Source: Diphasiastrum complanatum (lineage: Eukaryota; Streptophyta; Lycopodiopsida; Lycopodiales; Lycopodiaceae). From it: 64,000 nt of DNA. This document shows, piece by piece, positions 34,710 to 46,671 of the stretch. Made by a program: the position numbers and the translations under genes. The stretch covers positions 19,172,925 to 19,236,924 of the forward strand of contig CM055103.1 in the NCBI GenBank assembly GCA_029204225.1. Reading direction: 5' to 3'. The notes below the pieces were generated by a model, which had not been told where the DNA came from, ran no database searches, and saw only the letters and a program-made list of their open reading frames with translations. Numbering within the stretch: the stretch's first letter is position 1; every line of letters starts with the position of its first letter.

Positions 34710-35311
34710 ATGGTGGCATACACAGCTTTGGAAGCTGGGAGGCAAGCTTTGGTTATGACAACAACTATTCTTCCATCAAATGGTGCAACAGAAAGCTTTC
34801 AAGCTCGATTTTCACCCCATTCCATTCTATCTAGAAACTCACCAGGAAGATCTTCCTGTTTCGCTCGCCTTTCTAGCAGCACAAGCATTGGTTTGACTCA
34901 CAAGCAGGATTCCAAACCATTCCACCATTTGTGCCCTCAGGAATTAAGGCTATACCATTCTCAGGCTATCACTTTTTATCAGAAACTAAACGCAAACCCG
35001 AGAAGATTAAAGTGTGTAGCTAGGGTTGCTACGCCACTCAAGCCCTCCCCTGCTCCAGAGATGGAGCAAGATGAAGACTTCGATGCATCAGCTCTGCCTC
35101 CCTTTACTTTGGCAGACATTAGGGCGGCCATCCCCAAGCATTGCTGGGAAAAAAACACTTGGAAATCCATGAGCTATGTTGCCAGAGATGTAGCAATTGT
35201 ACTGGGACTAGCTGCTGCAGCTACACATGTGAACAGCTGGTTCCTTTGGCCCGTGTACTGGCTTGTCCAAGGCACCATGTTTTGGGCACTGTTTGTTCTA
35301 GGCCATGACTG

Positions 35312-35367
<56 letters not shown>

Positions 35368-37720
35368 CATATGGCCAACAATTTATCTATTAAGTGTAGA
35401 TTTATCTTATTTATGAAGGTTGTTGAAGATTCAAGATTCGCTTGGACAAGTTTTTGGGATAGCAAGATTAAGATCAAGTCTTTCCCTTTTAGTAATTCTA
35501 GTTCTGAGTTTGCTTTATCTGATTGCATCAAGACTTAATTGTCAGCAACTTGAAAGTATGGTGAACACTCAGATGCAGGGTCTTGATAACTTTGGGCTGT
35601 CATATTTGCAGTGGCCATGGAAGTTTCTCTCAAAAAAAAAAAATAAACAGTCTCATTGGTCATCTTACACATTCATCAATCCTTGTGCCTTATCATGGCT
35701 GGTAAGCAGAATGCCACCATATATCCAGATGTCTTTTTGATTAGAACCCACAAACATTTTTGTTCATTCAAAGATATCAAATTACAAGTATCCTATGCAT
35801 AGGTGGTTTAGCCACATCTTCACGGTCAAAATTGAACGCATAGAAGCCCTGAACTCTTTTCCACATGTTTCAGGAGGATAAGCCACCGAACGCATCATCA
35901 AAACCATGGGCACGTGGAGAATGATGAATCTTGGCACCCTGTAAGCTTTGCATTGCAATTGATGCTCATTTGTTCTCTTTTTAGTAGCTTGTTACCTCGC
36001 CAATTTCTGTTCACATAAGATTCTTTGCTCACTTTTGTTTCATATCAGGTGTCAGAGAAGGTGTTTAAAAGCATGGATTATCTTGCTCGTTTTGGTCGAT
36101 TCAAGCTTCCATGGGCTATGCTTGCATATCCAATTTACTTGGTAGGTTTCCAAGTTGTTTGCAGAATATGACCATAATCTCTACCACTTAGAGAACTTGT
36201 TTTACTGGATGCTAAAGTTCATATGAAGCTTTATTGATCCCCATGGGAGATTCACCATTCTGATGCAGTGGGGAAGGAGTCCAGGAAAACAGGGATCTCA
36301 CTATGATCCTGGCAGCCCATTGTTTGTGCCGAGTGAACGAAAGGATGTCATTACATCTACTGTTTGTTGGGGAGCCATGGTGGCTCTGTTGGCAGGTCTC
36401 ACAGTTGCAGCAGGGCCAGTATGGATGTTCAAGCTTTATTTCATGCCTTACTGGGTTAGTGGACCATGCCTTCAGTTTGCTAACCAGAAACATCAGTTTT
36501 TTGCTGATTTGAAGACCGATTCCTTCTTTAACTAATGAATTTATTTCGACTTTTCTGTTGAAATTGCTGGAAACTAATCTTGGACAGTTTGACTTATGTT
36601 ATCCCAGATAAATGTCATCTGGCTGGACCTTGTGACATACTTGCACCATCATGGTTATGAGAAAAAGGTTCCTTGGTATAGAGGCAAGGTATACCTACGT
36701 CCATATTTGTTCTACAAGTATTGTTATTGAAGGAAAATGGACATTCTTGTGACAGTTCAAATTCCTCTTTTGGCTGTATCCATTTCTTGTGCTGTGGTTT
36801 TTGTAGGTTTGTCATGCACATTAACAGTCTTAATTCTGTATGCTATATTATAATAGTTTAGATTGATCAGATCGATGCATAAGTGCTGCTTCTAAGTATA
36901 ATCTGTGAAGAATCTTTTTTAATTTGAGAACCATCATTCACAAATGCAGGAGTGGAATTATATGCGAGGGGGACTGAGCACAATCGACCGCGACTATGGA
37001 TTGTTCAACAATATACACCATGATATCGGGACCCATGTTGTCCACCATTTATTTCCTCAGATTCCACATTATCACCTGATTGAAGCTGTAAGTGTCCTCA
37101 CTCTCTACCAGGTTTTTTGTTTGTTCTAGGACTTTTCATGAAGTTGGTGAGTGCCCTCTAAGATTCTTACTGAATTCTGCCTTGGAGTTTTATTTTTGAT
37201 GAAGGCCCTCAAACTAGAACCAAAAAAATTTGGCAACTTGGAGGTCACTTTTTAGCACAATTTTTGTAATATTCACAAAAGAAGAAATGTTTTCTTTTTG
37301 CTTTGTTCTATTTTGTTCATGGCTGAAGTCCAAGAAATTCTCTAGCTTGCAAAATATTGTTTAAAATAGGGTTGTTCCTGGCCTGTATGCATGTTTTAGT
37401 ATGATAAGTGTGAGTGTAGGTGCAGTTGCTTGTGTGCGTGGTGTATGTGTGTGTGTCACAGCCATGTCATCTTGTCTAGTTCTTCTCTTAGATGACTTCC
37501 TCATTGCATCAAACTAACACCCTTATTTATTTTTCTTGCCTGGTTCTTTCTGCAGACTGAAGCTGTGAAGCCTATTCTTGGTAAGTATTACAGAGAACCA
37601 AGAAAATCTGGGCTTTTCCCTTTACACTTGTTACAACCTTTGCTCAAAAGTATGCAGGAAGATCATTTTGTTGCAGATGAAGGGGATGTTGTGTTTTATC
37701 AAAGAGATCCAAGTCTATAG
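34710..37720 (+). CDS. FAD7: Plastid omega-3 fatty acid desaturase (FAD7/FAD8-like)
   Basis: Introduces the omega-3 double bond into 18:2 and 16:2 acyl groups of plastid glycerolipids, using ferredoxin electrons. Exons: 34710-35311, 35612-35701, 35874-35940, 36049-36141, 36269-36454, 36608-36688, 36950-37087 and 37556-37720. All introns are GT-AG and the total is 473 codons plus stop. The three di-iron histidine boxes are HDCGH (199-203; codon C201 is split by intron 1), HRTHH (235-239) and HVVHH (402-406). Hydrophobic stretches lie at about 175-198 and 315-360. The Ser/Arg-rich N-terminal 80-100 residues look like a transit peptide, which separates it from the shorter ER form FAD3. The gene appears intact, and the eight-exon plan matches that known for seed-plant FAD3/7/8 genes. 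FAD7 versus FAD8 cannot be decided. Confidence 0.95.
35315..35366 (+). repeat. (GA)n microsatellite starting within the desaturase intron 1 donor
   Basis: Intron 1 begins GTAAGAGAGAG; the dinucleotide tract starts at intron position +4 and runs about 51 bases uninterrupted. Confidence 0.95.
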
Positions 37721-38780
37721 ATGTATCATGGCAAGTTTCAATACATCTTCTTGGAGATGTCATTTGATTTCTTTCTATAACCTTAGAAAAGATGAAGTGT
37801 TACTGCTACTGTCCCCGGACAGTCCAAATTGAAGGCAAAACATGCTCCCCAACTTCAGGAGCTGATATAAATGCTAGTGTTTTATTAGATCGATTTTTCC
37901 AGAATCTCCATTTATTAAGGAGATCAATTCTATTCTTTGCATTTATGTTCTGTTGAGGCGTAAATGCAGTCAAAGAAAATTTTCTTGCAGCCTAAACAAG
38001 CTTGTTAATCTTTTAACTATGCAAAAAGCCACAAGAACATCTGATTTAGGAGATGAGCTACGATGCATATCAATTGTAGCCCTTTCTTTTGGGCTTTGTA
38101 ATAGTAAGAGTATGAAATGGGTCTCTGATGTATTATTCTCACAAGCCATTTTACTCAATGTTATCCAACCATCAAGTACAGTTGAACACATTCCTTGTTA
38201 TCAACTGGTTCAACTTGGCAGTTTTGCTATGCCAAGAAGCAGAACAAAGTTTGGCATTTGGTGTTTTATCCATGTGCTTGAAGCGCTCCATGTTTTATTT
38301 ATAGGAGACATATGTGTAGATCCAAGTTGCGACTAATCTGACCACTGCTTAAATCACCCATGACCTGCTTGGTGAACTTCCTTGAATACGCAAATGCTGC
38401 ATTCTCTAGTCTTTTAGTCTTGAGATTGATACAAGTACATACCTCTGAGCTTTTAGACACGTTTTGGTCATGTTCAGGTGGTTTGATTAATTTTGTTATT
38501 GGAGGCATATGGATCAATGTACAACTTGACAATTCGATAAGAAATTGTGGAGTGATTTTATCTTGCAGTTTCAATCCACCATTGCGGATTGTTGAAGAAC
38601 TTTTTACTGGGACGTATTCTCTATTATAACGCTGTCATACACATGAACCTCATAGCTCTTATAATACAAAACAGTCAAAAGGACAGAATCATATCTAGGT
38701 TCTTGTTGATAAAGAAATTACAATGATGGGTTTTAATTACATGACTGATGCCTTAGGGGGGGATATTCTTAAAGTAGAGA
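37721..38780. other. 3' flank of the desaturase, no further gene recognised
   Basis: Probably includes the 3' UTR. No canonical AATAAA close to the stop was noted. Frames at 37953-38336 and 38360-38629 overlap others on the opposite strand and show no domain. Confidence 0.4.
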
Positions 38781-38861
38781 GATAACCTAATTACATGAGA
38801 GCTCTTTGGCGCCAGTTTTGAATTTTTTTGCAACAACCCTATATCTCAACTCTTCAACTAA

Positions 38862-39150
38862 TTGCATTTCCATTTTTGTCTTCGTCTCATTTGCAAGATT
38901 GATGATTTTTCAGCTCATGTACAAGGGGTTAGGATCTATCTGTCCCAGGATTCTGTCTTCCATTCAAAGACAAAGCACATTCCTCTGAAGTATCATCACA
39001 TTCAAGATTTGATCTTGAAAGGAGAGCTCCAGGTCCAGTTTATAAAATCAGAAAGTATGATTGCAGATCTCCTTACGAAAGCGCTCGACAAGTCACTCTT
39101 TACCAAGCAAAGAGAGGCAATTGGATTGAACGAACAAGGCTGCAAGGTTC
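38862..39150 (+). pseudogene. Ty1/copia RNase H C-terminal fragment
   Basis: The frame contains HSKTKHIPLKYHHIQDLILK and SESMIADLLTKALDKSL, the conserved copia RNase H tail (RSKHIE..FIR..ADILTK). A purine-rich AAGAGGGAG tract (39151-39159) and an LTR start follow. The upstream catalytic region is absent. Confidence 0.8.
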
Positions 39151-39159
39151 AAGAGGGAG

Positions 39160-39926
39160 TGTCAGAAATGATGAACTCCTGCAACTTTGTCGCAACACGA
39201 ACAAGACATGAAGGTCGAACGAGAACAATTCGCGACAGTCAAGTGCCTTTGACTCGAAGCACGAACGATTCGCGAATCGTAAACACACCTCCAGGACCGC
39301 AAACCGCAAAAGGGGTGTAGAACGAAGACTATGAAAAGAACGAAAAGAACGAAACAAACGAAGAGAAATCCTTCGCGTTGCCAGCTGGTAGCTCGACGAG
39401 CTTCATGCCCAGTTGAAACAAATAGCAACGATGGAGACTAACTAACTAGTTGATTAGTCTTGTGATGCCACGTTTAGCTATCTTGTAAATTCCACGTGGT
39501 GGAGGTATAAACAATCGTCTTTGGATCATAATTGTAAGGAGAAAGATAGTGAATACAGAGATCTGTAAGAAATAGAGAGAGACGTAGCGAATAGAGTAAG
39601 AAAGCAAAAATACCATAGCTGTGCATGAAAGTCTGCCAACGAGCAGAACACAGCGAAAGAGCAGAGAGTCATTCCGCCAACGAGCGAGACACTGACGATT
39701 TTGCTCTAAAACCAAACTGACAATATAGTCGCTCTATTTCGTGTATCTCTTGGCCTTGTGTTGTGTCTCTTGATTGCTAGAATAAAATATGTTCTGTGAT
39801 GCTTAGTCGAGTGTCTGGGATCCCGTAAAAGCTTCCGCACGAAAAGAAAATTCAAAGACAGAAAATTGTTCGCGAATCAGAAGAGAGAGGACGAACGTGA
39901 AACATAACAGCTTCCGCAACAAAACA
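39160..39926 (+). repeat. Copia 3' LTR candidate, 767 bp
   Basis: TGTCAGAAATG directly after the polypurine tract, ending AAAACA. It contains repeated TTCGCGA(A/C) words and a run of GAACGAAAAGAACGAAA direct repeats near 39335-39360. No matching 5' LTR was identified, so the right end is a guess. Confidence 0.45.
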
Positions 39927-40631
39927 GGTGTTAATGATCATCTTGTAATTGTAAAGTCAAAATAACACAAGATCATCCAACAACTATATATATGTAAATG
40001 AGCGATTGAAAAAAAAAAATTGAATTAATTGTTGATACTTGAGATTGATACTAAATCTACACGACAAAGATCAAACAACCAAAACATGTCTTCATTGTAT
40101 CTGACTCCTTAGAGTTAGAGATTATATAGAGAGAGTAAATATTCAAAACTACAGTAATTGATTTGTTTTTATAAGTAGGATCATACGCTTATCAACGCAA
40201 TTGTCTTGTGATCTGATAGTTGTTATTACAGCATTGAATATACAGATTCGCTATTGTTCTATCTCATTACATTCTTGTTGAATGTTAATTAACTTTCATT
40301 TTTCTTCCGCAAGTATCATAAACGAAGAAATGTATGGTTGTCTTTGATGCCTAATTGTTTCGCATTTCTTTATATCAAAATATCAGTATCAGAGAATTGC
40401 ATGGTTGTCTCAAACACCTAATCGTTTCTACAATTTCTATCTATGGCTGTCTATGACACCTACACTGATATTCATTAATCAACACAATCAGAACTACTCT
40501 ATAACTCCACTTTCTAAGTAAACCAGATCCTTATCATCAGTTATCATTGTTTATTGTTTTTCATTTGGTGGGACGATGGCCTTCATTTCCGCTGCGGCCT
40601 AGACCTAGTTTGTTTTATTGTCCCATCAGAG
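39927..40631 (+). repeat. Probable 5' LTR material of the next copia copy
   Basis: AT-rich sequence ending TTTTATTGTCCCATCA just before a TGGTATCAGAGC primer site at 40632. Its left border is not visible. Confidence 0.4.
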
Positions 40632-40643
40632 TGGTATCAGAGC
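40632..40643 (+). other. Primer-binding site (initiator Met tRNA type)
   Basis: TGGTATCAGAGC on the plus strand, followed 130 bases later by copia gag-like sequence. Confidence 0.8.
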
Positions 40644-40759
40644 GGTTTTTGGATTTACTAGAGTCTATAGGATATAAAAGAAATTTAATACGTTCTTGTT
40701 TTTCAGAGCTAGTTTATATTCTGTCTGTGTTCAATCTCTATTCATCGATCATAATAGAA

Positions 40760-43200
40760 GGTTCAACCTCAGAGATCCACTTGATCCACAAGTTCAACGG
40801 AGATGATTTTCACATGTAGAAATTCAAGATGAGGATGATCTTGATCGAAAAGGAGCTATGGGGATACGTAAATTGTTCGATAGCCAAACTGGCAGAACCT
40901 AAAATGCTCCCAACATGAGAAGCAAAGGATGGCAAAGCTCTTGCCATTGTATCCTTGAATCTGAAAGACACTCAGATCACTCACATATCAAACAGTACCA
41001 CCTCCAAAGAAGCGTGGAATATCTTAACAAGTATCTATGAGACTTCAGATGTATCGACTCGTCTCTTCCTGAGAAAGAAGGTCCTTACACTAAAAAATGA
41101 ACGAAGGCACCTCAGTTAGTAATCATTTGAACGAGTTCAAGCAATTGCTAAATCAACTAGTTGCAATAGGTTTTCCTATTTCAAAAAAAGACTCAACAAT
41201 GTCTCTTCTTGGCAGTCTTCCATCCTCTTATGACAACCTAGTATTGTTCTTGAGCAATACTCTTGCGCTATCACTCCAGAAGTTGACAACAAGTCTACTA
41301 CAAGAAGAAGTTAGGAGAAAAAGCTTTTCTACAATGAGTACCAAGTCAATGGCATTGTACTCTAATAAGCAACAGTCCAAGAATAAGAAGAAGGACAAGA
41401 AGACGAAGGCAGAGCAGCCAAATTCAACGCAACAACAACAACAACCAGCCAAGACCAAACTTTTTTGCAGATACTGCAAGAGGTCTAATCACAACATCAA
41501 ATATCGTTGTATTCTCAAGCACAACGAAGTGAGAAAGAAGATGCAGCAACACAAGATGGAGGTTCTGACTCTATCAGAAATTCCCAAGAAGATTAGAAGG
41601 CGTTGATGGTACAAGATCAACCAAGCAAAGATGCCTGCGAATAGTATCTTGATTCATGTGCTTCACAGCACATGACACCATGTAAGAACCTATTCTCCAC
41701 TCTCACAACAACTGAATCAAAGTACATTTTCTTTTGAGACTCAAGCTCACACAAGGTCAAAGGCCAAGGCTCCATTCGACTACAGTTTCTAGATGACATC
41801 ACTAGACAGTTAGATAATGTACTTTACGTACCCAAATTAACAAAGAATTTATTGTCTATAAGCAAGATCACTGATCAAGGCTATAGAGCTTTGTTTACTG
41901 CTAGTCAATGTACCATTCTTGACAAGAATTCAAAACAAATCCTCTCTGCACACAGAGAAGAAAAATTATATATTTTGAGTCATGATTATGCACTTTTTGT
42001 GAATAATTCTGATGCCCATGTGTGGCATCAAAGATTAGATCATTTAAACATGAGGTCTATCTTGTTCATGCATCACAATAGTATGGCCAAGGACATGAAT
42101 ATTAATGTTGTCCCCACATCAAATCAGATTGTCTGTGAAATGTGCTTACTAGGGAAACAACCTAGAACAAGATTCCAAGAGGACAAGCCAAAAGAGCTAA
42201 GTCCATTCTATCACTAATTCATAGTGACTCATGTGGTCCTATGAGCGTACCCTCTTTGGGTCAAGCTCTATATTTCATCACATTTATTGATGACTTCTCC
42301 CGATTCACTAGAATCATGTTCATCAAGAACAAGTCTGAAACATTCAACTGTTTTAGATAATTCAAACAGCCTGTTGAGACTCAAACTGGTCAGGGAATCA
42401 AGACCCTACAATCTGATTCAGGGGGAGAGTACATGTCTGATGAAATGGTGGACTATCTATCATCATGCGACGTGCACCATCAATTTGCAACAAGCTACAC
42501 TCCACAACATAATGGTGTAGCTGAGCGAAAGAATCGAATCTTGTTGGAAGCTACATGATCCATGATGTCTAATATTCAGTAGCCCAAGAAATTTTGGGCT
42601 GAAACAATATCTACAGCCTGCTATCTACAAAATAATTCCAGCACAAAGGCAGTCAACTCCAAAACTCTGTTTGAAGCCTACTACGGCTACAAACCAAGTC
42701 TGAAACACCTACGTGTGTTTGGATGTCTATGCTATGCACAAATACCGTCTGATCTAAGAAAGAATCTGGACCTAATCAATTGTAAGTATATCTTTATTGG
42801 CTATTCAACATCGCATAAAGCATATTGCATTTATGATGTTGAAACAGGTCAGATCTCAGTCACAGCCATGATATTGTCTTCCTTGAAGACAAATTTCATG
42901 ATTTCAAGCAAAAACAAGAAATGCAGGAGTTTGTTCCAACAACTCCATTTACCATCGATAGGCCCAGATCTGCGACTGAGGAAGTTATCCCAGTCATTCA
43001 CCCAAGAGAAACATCTACTGAAGAACCTGCAATTCAAAGATCTACACGACAACGACAGCAAGCTGATCGTTTCGTCCCTCATGCGTTCATTAGTCATGAT
43101 GAAGCTGCCATTGTTACAGAAGCACTGTCAATGTCATATGCAGACAAATGGAAAGCTGCTATGGATGCTTATTCTTGCAAGAGATTGTTGGAAGCCATGT
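40760..43200 (+). pseudogene. Ty1/copia gag-protease-integrase pseudogene
   Basis: Gag begins around 40760 with a HKFNGDDF block, and a 169-codon frame at 41097-41606 ends in a basic, Q-rich tail. This frame holds a knuckle CRYCKRSNHNIKYRC with C-X2-C-X4-H-X5-C, one residue longer than standard. The protease loop at about 41648 reads YLDSCASQHM, with the catalytic DSGA changed to DSCA. Integrase pieces follow: H..H zinc motif near 42020-42045, FIDDFSRF near 42281, QSDSGGEYM near 42412 and HNGVAERKNR near 42512. Stops occur at about 40818, 40915, 42215, 42358 and 42556. After 43185 the sequence diverges. The matching RT may be at 47230, displaced by later insertions. Confidence 0.85.
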
Positions 43201-43205
43201 ATTAG

Positions 43206-44218
43206 GCTCTTGATAGTCACAGATCTACAAGCCTTGAAATCATTGATTATTGATATTTTTGAGCATCTTTTAGTTGTCTATTTTTGTGCATTTATAATAC
43301 TATAGGACCACTAATTGTAAGTAAATCCAATCTGTCCATCGCTAGTTTGGAGGCCAATCTTACAAATCTGTAAATCGTTAGTCAGAAAGCAACCACAAAC
43401 TTGGTCTTAAAAACATTATCTACAAAAAACATAACATTACATCAAACTCTTCTAATGGTTTTAGGGTTTAGGGTTTAGATTTTAAGCACTCTTATGTGTA
43501 GCATGAACCTTGTGGTTTGTGGCATTCTACCTAATTGTAAACCTTGTCTGTGAGCTCATTTATGGCCCTATCCACCCTACCTAGGTTAAGATCAAATCTG
43601 CGGCCTTTTGAGAATGGCCATCTGTGCCTATGTTTTCAGACCTGTGAAGTATGACATCTGCTTGTGATCCTTTGTCAGGGTTTTCTGGCAACCTACAAAC
43701 CGTACAACATTTGTTTACCTGAGTGATCGATTGTCTACCTCATTATCTGGCAAAGGACAGAAGCAAAGTAGCAAACATAGTAGAATCAATTGAAGCATTA
43801 ATGACTAGCACTTCTTTGCTTTTCGGCTACGTACATATGCACTCACAAATAGGTATGGCTTTATCTATTTTTAGATCGTTTATCTATGTCTTAATCATCT
43901 ATTTTCCGTATGCACTTTTTGTCAATTGGAGTATGTTTGGTTGCAATTTAAGCTAGTTTCCATACTAGTTAATGAATGGGTTTGTAGTGTATCAGTGACT
44001 TGATTAATATTGTGAATCATAGTTGATGTAAATATTCATTCGACCCTAAACCCTAAACCCTAAACCCTAAACCGTGAGGTTATATTAGTTGCTATGTAGT
44101 ACTATATGCCATACATAGTATATTTGCAGTTCTTGTCATAATCTCGACATTGAAGTAAGAGTTCGTATAAAGGAATCAGTTTGTAAGGGATCATATCATG
44201 AAATTTTTTAACAATGTC
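43206..44218. other. Unassigned region with inverted interstitial telomere repeats
   Basis: TTTAGGG-type repeats (three units) at 43457-43479 and CCCTAAA-type repeats (four units) at 44044-44073 bracket about 560 bases with no recognised gene. It lies between the two halves of a copia pol. Confidence 0.6.
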
Positions 44219-44700
44219 GAATTTTTGACACATTAAAAATCCGTCGGATTTCGAGAAAAAAAATGGGAATTCTTTTTTGTTGCTGTTTTTTGGACGTTGG
44301 AATCCGACGTCCACGTGGCAAAAAAAATCAAAAAAAAAATTCTATCTATTTTGCCACATGGATGTCAAATCCAAAGTCCACGTGGCCAAGCCGTCGAAAT
44401 TTGACATCCACGTGGCAAAAAAAAACCGAAATATATATATATATTTTTTCCGTGTTTTTTTTGCCATGTGGATGTTAGAATCCGACGTCCAGGACATCGG
44501 AATCTGACGTCCACGTGAATTGTTTTTCAAGAATTGTTTTTACCGGCCGATTGCCGGTTTTGGGCATGGCGTCGGATTCTGACGGATTCCAATGTAACTA
44601 TTGCGACGCATTTTTCGATGCTCGCGTCGATTCAAAAAAAAATTAAAACAGGATTTCACATCGGAAATCCCGTCGAAAATTGCAGGCAATTCTTGTAGTG
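44219..44700. repeat. CACGTGG-rich foldback repeat with a CACTA-like right end
   Basis: Words (T)CCACGTGGCA and TGCCA(C/T)(A/G)TGGATG alternate at 44311, 44352, 44379, 44408, 44461 and 44511, in both orientations, separated by A/T runs. The right edge TTCTTGTAGTG (44690-44700) matches the terminus of many CACTA transposons read inward. No corresponding left CACTACAAGAA was found. Probably a non-autonomous, partly deleted element inserted into copia sequence. Confidence 0.45.
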
Positions 44701-44880
44701 TGGTGAGTACATATCTACCAAGTTCAAGGCCTTTTGTGATGAGCATGGGATCAAGAGGGAGTATACAACATCAAGGACCCCACAACAAAATGGAGTGGTT
44801 GAAAGGAAGAATAGGACTTTATGTGAAAGTGCTAAAGCTATGAGATTACCAAAAGCTTTGGACGGATCAAAGTGATACAT
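44701..44880 (+). pseudogene. Ty1/copia integrase fragment
   Basis: Encodes STKFKAFCDEHGIKREY then TPQQNGVVERKNRTLCESAK, the last part of the integrase core including the glutamate of the DDE triad. It is broken at both ends and out of frame with what follows. Confidence 0.8.
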
Positions 44881-45179
44881 TTGTTTTTCCTCAATAATGT
44901 GAGTGCGCGCTGCTATTTTTCATGTTTATTTTGAGGAGACTCACATTTTGCAGCCCAAGGTGATCATTCAACAACCTACCAAAGACAAAGCTTGGATCTT
45001 TAATACAAGCTTTATGAGCTCTCACTATATTTGACAACTTGGAGTTCAAAATTATGTTCTTATTGTAATAAGTGATCATACTCACTACAGACATCAAGAA
45101 CCTGTTAATTATGTTGTTTTTATGCATGTAATTATTATTGATTCAGGATAGTCTCATAAAGCTAAATTGTGAAAAGGAG

Positions 45180-45530
45180 TGTTGAAATTTCGCAATTCTA
45201 GCTTGACCAATTTTGGTCACATGCATTGTAATTGGCAAGATGGCCATGTAAATAGATGCCATGTTGGAGGGTGCAAGCTACACATAGTGGGTTGCATCCT
45301 AAAAGGCACCAAAAAGAGTGCATTCGTCCCATAAGCAAATGGAGACTAAAACATCTCCCACATGTAAGCTCATTGTAGACAGTGTACCCGTGTGCCCTGG
45401 TACCAGCCCCTTTGGGGTCAAAGGGAAATGATGGCGGGTGGCTAGGCAGTGGGGATGGGATCCCATGCGCGGCCTGTAGGTGTGCCACAACGCGCCACAT
45501 CGTCTACTGAACCACTCTCCGCTACTGGCA
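45180..45530 (+). repeat. Copia LTR start, family related to 11794-12475
   Basis: GAAAAGGAG polypurine tract then TGTTGAAATTTCGCAATTCTAGCTTG. This matches the minus-strand start of the complete copia LTR (TGTTAAAAATTCACAATTCTAGC). The right border is not seen. Confidence 0.55.
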
Positions 45531-46152
45531 AACTCTGAGGTCCTTGTTGAGTCTCTCGTGATTAAGTGCGGAATAGGAAAGAAAACTCAACATAGAAATT
45601 ATAATAGGAGCTCTCTTGAATAGCTTTTACTCTCTTGAATATCTCTGATCCTAAGGAATCAGATAATCAGATAATTAAGATACAATGGAGTTCATGGAGG
45701 AACTCTGAATCACGCTAAATTATTATTCGTGTTCTTGTCGCTCATCCATTCATTCATCACTCTTATCACTTGCATATTTATTTGTGAGTTGTCGTTATGT
45801 ATATATACATGGAACAGTTACAATGACTGTGTGGGCAACGAGCGTGAAACAATGCAGTTACTAAAAAGTACTAGAGTGAACTATAACATAGTCTACGTCG
45901 GACAGGACAAAGCAAGCTATAGGATGTCAATGATGTGGACCTCGAACTCGAAGGATGTCGAAGAATTCGATGTCAATCCTACTTCTGCTTTAGTTGATTG
46001 ATTGCACAGATGCTCGACTTTAGAGAGTAAGGCTGCAATGTCGTTTTAGAGAGAGAGTACACATTAACATGGTATATTGGTGCTCAGGAATCGAATTCGA
46101 GTGAGTCAAACTCGAATGACTCAAATTCGGGTGTGTCGGAGTGAAGCTTAAT
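45531..46152 (-). repeat. Probable LTR of a minus-strand copia remnant
   Basis: Lies downstream (minus sense) of the polypurine tract at 46153-46163 (AAGGGAAGGG). Rich in TCGAA words near 45945-46130. No partner LTR found. Confidence 0.35.
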
Positions 46153-46655
46153 TCCAACCCTTCCCTTCAAGCTTGAATCCTAGGATCTTGAATGAAATTG
46201 AGCAAGCTACATAATTCAACATGCTTTTCCCTTGACAAAGGCTTAGTCAAGATATACTTCGAGGAAGACGACATCTCAACTAACTGAGATATGGCTCGAC
46301 TCAATATCGTAGATTCAATAGGTTTTGTGTGATGTCGAGTATCCAATGAAGATGCTCCTATAGCTAACAAGGTCAAGCTTCTTTCTCAGATCAAAGAGAA
46401 TATGTACATAACAATGACAACCAAACACTCGAAGGTGTCTTAGACTCAGTTTGTAGCCATAGAAAGCTTCAAAAGGAGTCTTTGAGTCGACTACTTTGGT
46501 ACTCGAATAGTTTTGCATATAGCAAGCTGTTGAAACAACTTCAGCCCAAAAATTCTTGGTGAGCTAGGCGTTTGACATCATTAATTGTGTTGCATTGAGA
46601 AATGTTCAACTCTTCCTTTCGGCTACTCCATTCTGCTATGGTAATAATTGATAGA
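46153..46655 (-). pseudogene. Ty1/copia integrase and RNase H fragments joined by deletion
   Basis: Minus strand: integrase tail including FEAFYGYKLSLRHLRVFGC and IFIGYSTSHKTY (46315-46518). It is followed directly by the RNase H end KYILTKPLSREKHVELCSLL (about 46200-46270) and a polypurine tract. All reverse transcriptase is deleted. Confidence 0.75.
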
Positions 46656-46671
46656 CATGCCAGTCATCTAA

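Noticed and set aside
39100-39428. Minus-strand frames rich in Arg, Phe and Leu
   Set aside because: Antisense of copia LTR repeats; no start context or domain.
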